Origin: Planctomycetota bacterium
Lineage (GTDB): Bacteria > Planctomycetota > Phycisphaerae > Sedimentisphaerales > SM23-30
Direction of reading: 5' to 3'
DNA: 8,508 nucleotides
Assembly: GCA_029573975.1 (NCBI GenBank)
Contig: JAKQBU010000393.1
Coordinates: forward strand, 1-8,508
Position 1 is the stretch's first letter. The number at the start of each line of letters is the position of its first letter. The position numbers were made by a program, and so were the translations under genes. The notes under the pieces are model-generated. The model made no database searches, had not been told where the DNA came from, and saw nothing but the letters and a program-made list of their open reading frames with translations. Below, one piece after another: positions 6,924 through 8,508 of this stretch.

Positions 6924-6959
6924 GCACGGAGAATTTCTGTACCAGCAAAGGACCAGGGA

Positions 6960-8508
6960 ATGTTACGCAAAATATTCAAAAAAATGAGACGCCGCGGAGA
7001 AGGGATTACGTTACCGAAGAAGCTGGTGTGCGAATCGCTGGAACAGCGAGTACTGCTGTCGGGAGAAGGAGACTATTCCGGCATACCAATCCCTGTGAGC
7101 GGACATATTGCGCAGGATACCTGGTGGGACGATACCAGCAGCGTGTATGTGGTGACGGGGGCGTTAACCATTGATTCCGGTGTGACACTGACGGTAGCGG
7201 AGGGGGTAGTCATAAAGGTTCAGCAGGACAAGGAGATTAATGTTAACGGTACGCTGACGGCACAGGGAAGCGAATGGGCACCGGTAGTAATTACATCGTA
7301 TCGAGATGATTCAATCGGTGGGGACACCAATGGCGACGGTGTGTCGGCGGGAGCGCGGGGCGATTGGGAGGCGATTTATTTTAACCCCGGGTCAAGCCAT
7401 TCGCTGCTGGAGCATGTCGAGGTTCGTTATGCGGGCAATTATTACCACTCGGGTCATAGCGGCGGCTATCGACCGAGCCTGGAGATCAACCGATCGGATG
7501 TGACGCTGCACGAGGTACTGGTGGAAGAGGCCGACTCCGTGGGGATCAAAATCTATTCCGGCAATCCGACGCTTAGCCATATAACCGTGGATCACGCGCG
7601 CCATGCAGGAATTGAGAGTTCCCTGGGGGCGGCGGTGAGTTACAGTACTATCGAGGTGGTTGCTTCAGGTTTGAACGGGGTGCTCCAGCATGGCGGAACG
7701 CTGGACAGCGACCGAACCATGGATTACGGGGGCGCCGTCGTACTATTTGACGGCGAGGTCACCGTCGGAGCGGGGACGATGTTAACCATAGTGCCGGATC
7801 AGGTGTTGAAGTATTACAACGGGATGCAGTTTACTATAAACGGCGTACTGCACGCAGCGGGTACGGATACGGACCCGATCGTGTTTACGAGCTGGCGGGA
7901 CGACACAGCCGGAGGCGACACGAATGCCGACGGGGCATCGACGGGAGCGCGGGGCGACTGGGAAGCGTTGTATTTTAATGACGGGTCGGACGGTTCGCAG
8001 CTAATTAATGTTGAAGTTCGATATGCAGGGAACTATTATTACACTGGGCACCCCGCCGGCTACCGGCCAAGCATAGAGATCACCGGAGCGGATATGACGC
8101 TGCACGAGGTGCTGGTGGAAGAGGCCGACTCGGTGGGGATAAAGATCAATTCCGGCAATCCGACGCTTACCGAGGTAACCGTGGATCATGCGCGTCATTC
8201 CGGAATTGAGAGTTTCCTGGAAGCGGCGGTGAGTTACAATACGATCGAGGTGGTTGCTTCGGGTTTGAACGGGGTGCTGCAGCATGGCGGGACGCTGGGC
8301 AGCGACCGAACCATGTATTATGGGGGTTTAGCAGCGCATATTGACGGCGATATAACCGTTGCGGCGGGGACAACGTTGACCGTGGCGCCGGGTCAGATTT
8401 TTAAGCTTTACAATGGGGTGCAGTTTAATGTAAACGGCGTGCTGCACGCGGTGGGTACGGATGCGGAGCCGATCGTGTTTACGAGCTGGCGGGACGACAC
8501 AGCCGGTG
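6960..8508 (+). CDS. LEPR-XLL-type exported beta-helix tandem-repeat protein (partial, runs off the right edge)
   Basis: The frame is open for 516 codons with no stop up to the window edge, so the protein is at least this long. The ATG at 6960 follows AAAGGA (6947-6952) with 7-nt spacing. Residues 1-22 are strongly basic (MLRKIFKKMRRR), followed by CESLEQRVLLSG (24-35). This is the LEPR-XLL motif typical of large surface or exported proteins in Planctomycetota. From ~62 on, units of 198 residues repeat. Each unit contains a hydrophobic beta-rich stretch (LTVAEGVVIKV), NG-L-A-GT, a GGDTNxDG loop (DxNxDG, like a calcium-binding loop; 120-127 and 318-325), GARGDWEA, VEVRYAGNYY, VLVEEADSVGIKI, SGNPTL and ASGLNGVLQHGGTL. 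The pattern suggests a right-handed parallel beta-helix or similar adhesin/surface fold. No catalytic residues are recognised; a surface, adhesion or glycan-related role is inferred. Codon use (GCG, GGG, ACG, GTG) differs from the etf genes (GCC, GGC, ACC). Confidence 0.85.
   Translation, partial: MLRKIFKKMRRRGEGITLPKKLVCESLEQRVLLSGEGDYSGIPIPVSGHIAQDTWWDDTSSVYVVTGALTIDSGVTLTVAEGVVIKVQQDKEINVNGTLTAQGSEWAPVVITSYRDDSIGGDTNGDGVSAGARGDWEAIYFNPGSSHSLLEHVEVRYAGNYYHSGHSGGYRPSLEINRSDVTLHEVLVEEADSVGIKIYSGNPTLSHITVDHARHAGIESSLGAAVSYSTIEVVASGLNGVLQHGGTLDSDRTMDYGGAVVLFDGEVTVGAGTMLTIVPDQVLKYYNGMQFTINGVLHAAGTDTDPIVFTSWRDDTAGGDTNADGASTGARGDWEALYFNDGSDGSQLINVEVRYAGNYYYTGHPAGYRPSIEITGADMTLHEVLVEEADSVGIKINSGNPTLTEVTVDHARHSGIESFLEAAVSYNTIEVVASGLNGVLQHGGTLGSDRTMYYGGLAAHIDGDITVAAGTTLTVAPGQIFKLYNGVQFNVNGVLHAVGTDAEPIVFTSWRDDTAG
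7143..8508 (+). repeat. 594-bp tandem repeat inside the beta-helix gene (two full units and part of a third)
   Basis: The units lie at about 7143-7736, 7737-8330 and 8331-8508 (cut by the edge). The period is exact: GAGCGCGGGG recurs at 7351 and 7945, and GTGTTTACGA at 7881 and 8475, both 594 bp apart. Units 1 and 2 are most alike in their second half (7499-7736 against 8093-8330), where many differences are third-base changes. The first half of unit 1 is more divergent, as expected of the terminal unit of an array. Confidence 0.88.
7224..7238 (+). repeat. 15-bp exact direct repeat, copy 2
   Basis: This is the second copy of CAGGACAAGGAGATT, here coding for QDKEI in the first unit of the repeat protein. 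The equivalent place in units 2 and 3 reads YNGMQF and YNGVQF, so the motif is not part of the repeat consensus. Confidence 0.5.

Larger units (their letters stand above)
6495..6959. other. Non-coding interval between the etf operon and the repeat-protein gene
   Basis: I find no convincing gene in these 465 bp on either strand. A minus-strand frame (6792-6493) has no ribosome binding site and reads across the tRNA remnant; its VAGSI stretch is the usual translation artefact of a tRNA 3' end. The interval holds the tRNA fragment (6715-6749), a weak hairpin with a T-run on the minus strand (stem CACAG/CTGTG, 6679-6696), one copy of a 15-bp repeat, the promoter of the next gene and an AT-rich hairpin. 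The stretch from 6500 to 6665 shows nothing I can name. Confidence 0.6.

Noticed and set aside
7392..8373. Minus-strand frames of 68-94 codons
   Set aside because: They are antisense copies of the tandem repeat, and resemble each other only because the underlying DNA is repeated.
7143..8508. CRISPR-like or satellite array
   Set aside because: The period of 594 bp is an exact multiple of three, the frame stays open and differences are largely synonymous, so this is a protein-coding tandem repeat.

Overview
The window looks like chromosome from a Planctomycetota bacterium, plausibly of the Phycisphaerae/Sedimentisphaerales side. The strongest clue is the N-terminal motif SLEQRVLLSG in the last gene. 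This is the LEPR-XLL-type motif found at the start of many large exported repeat proteins in that phylum. A secreted glycoside-hydrolase-like protein fits a polysaccharide-degrading lifestyle. The assignment rests on motifs alone, and no marker gene is present.

Layout: (1) 2-121 (+) is the last 39 codons of an unrecognised gene. It converges, with a 6-nt gap, on (2) a 736-residue exported glycoside-hydrolase-like protein on the minus strand (2338-128). (3) About 320 bp (2339-2661) form a divergent regulatory region. It holds a promoter for the hydrolase, two candidate promoters for the plus-strand operon, and a perfect CRP-type palindrome (TGTGA-N6-TCACA) between them. (4) 2662-6428 (+) is a tight two-gene operon: a fused electron-transfer flavoprotein (EtfB joined to EtfA by a ~90-residue linker), then 2 nt later an ETF:quinone oxidoreductase (FixC-like flavoprotein joined to a FixX-like Fe-S domain). 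It ends in a clear rho-independent terminator (6459-6494). (5) 6495-6959 is non-coding. It carries a 35-bp remnant of the 3' part of a tRNA (probably tRNA-fMet) on the minus strand, a sigma70-type promoter and an AT-rich hairpin. (6) 6960 to the window end (+) is an uninterrupted reading frame that runs off the edge. It encodes a LEPR-XLL beta-helix-type protein built of 198-residue (594-bp) tandem repeats.

The two Etf-related genes should work as one electron route: the EtfBA flavoprotein passes electrons to the membrane-associated EtfCX-like oxidoreductase and on to quinone. The DGDTAQV motif in EtfB and a cysteine-rich C-terminus with up to ten candidate Fe-S ligands raise the possibility of a Fix/EtfABCX-type flavin-bifurcating complex condensed into two polypeptides. 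The CRP-type site could tie this operon, and perhaps the hydrolase, to carbon, energy or redox state. The tandem-repeat gene is a separate unit with different codon usage.
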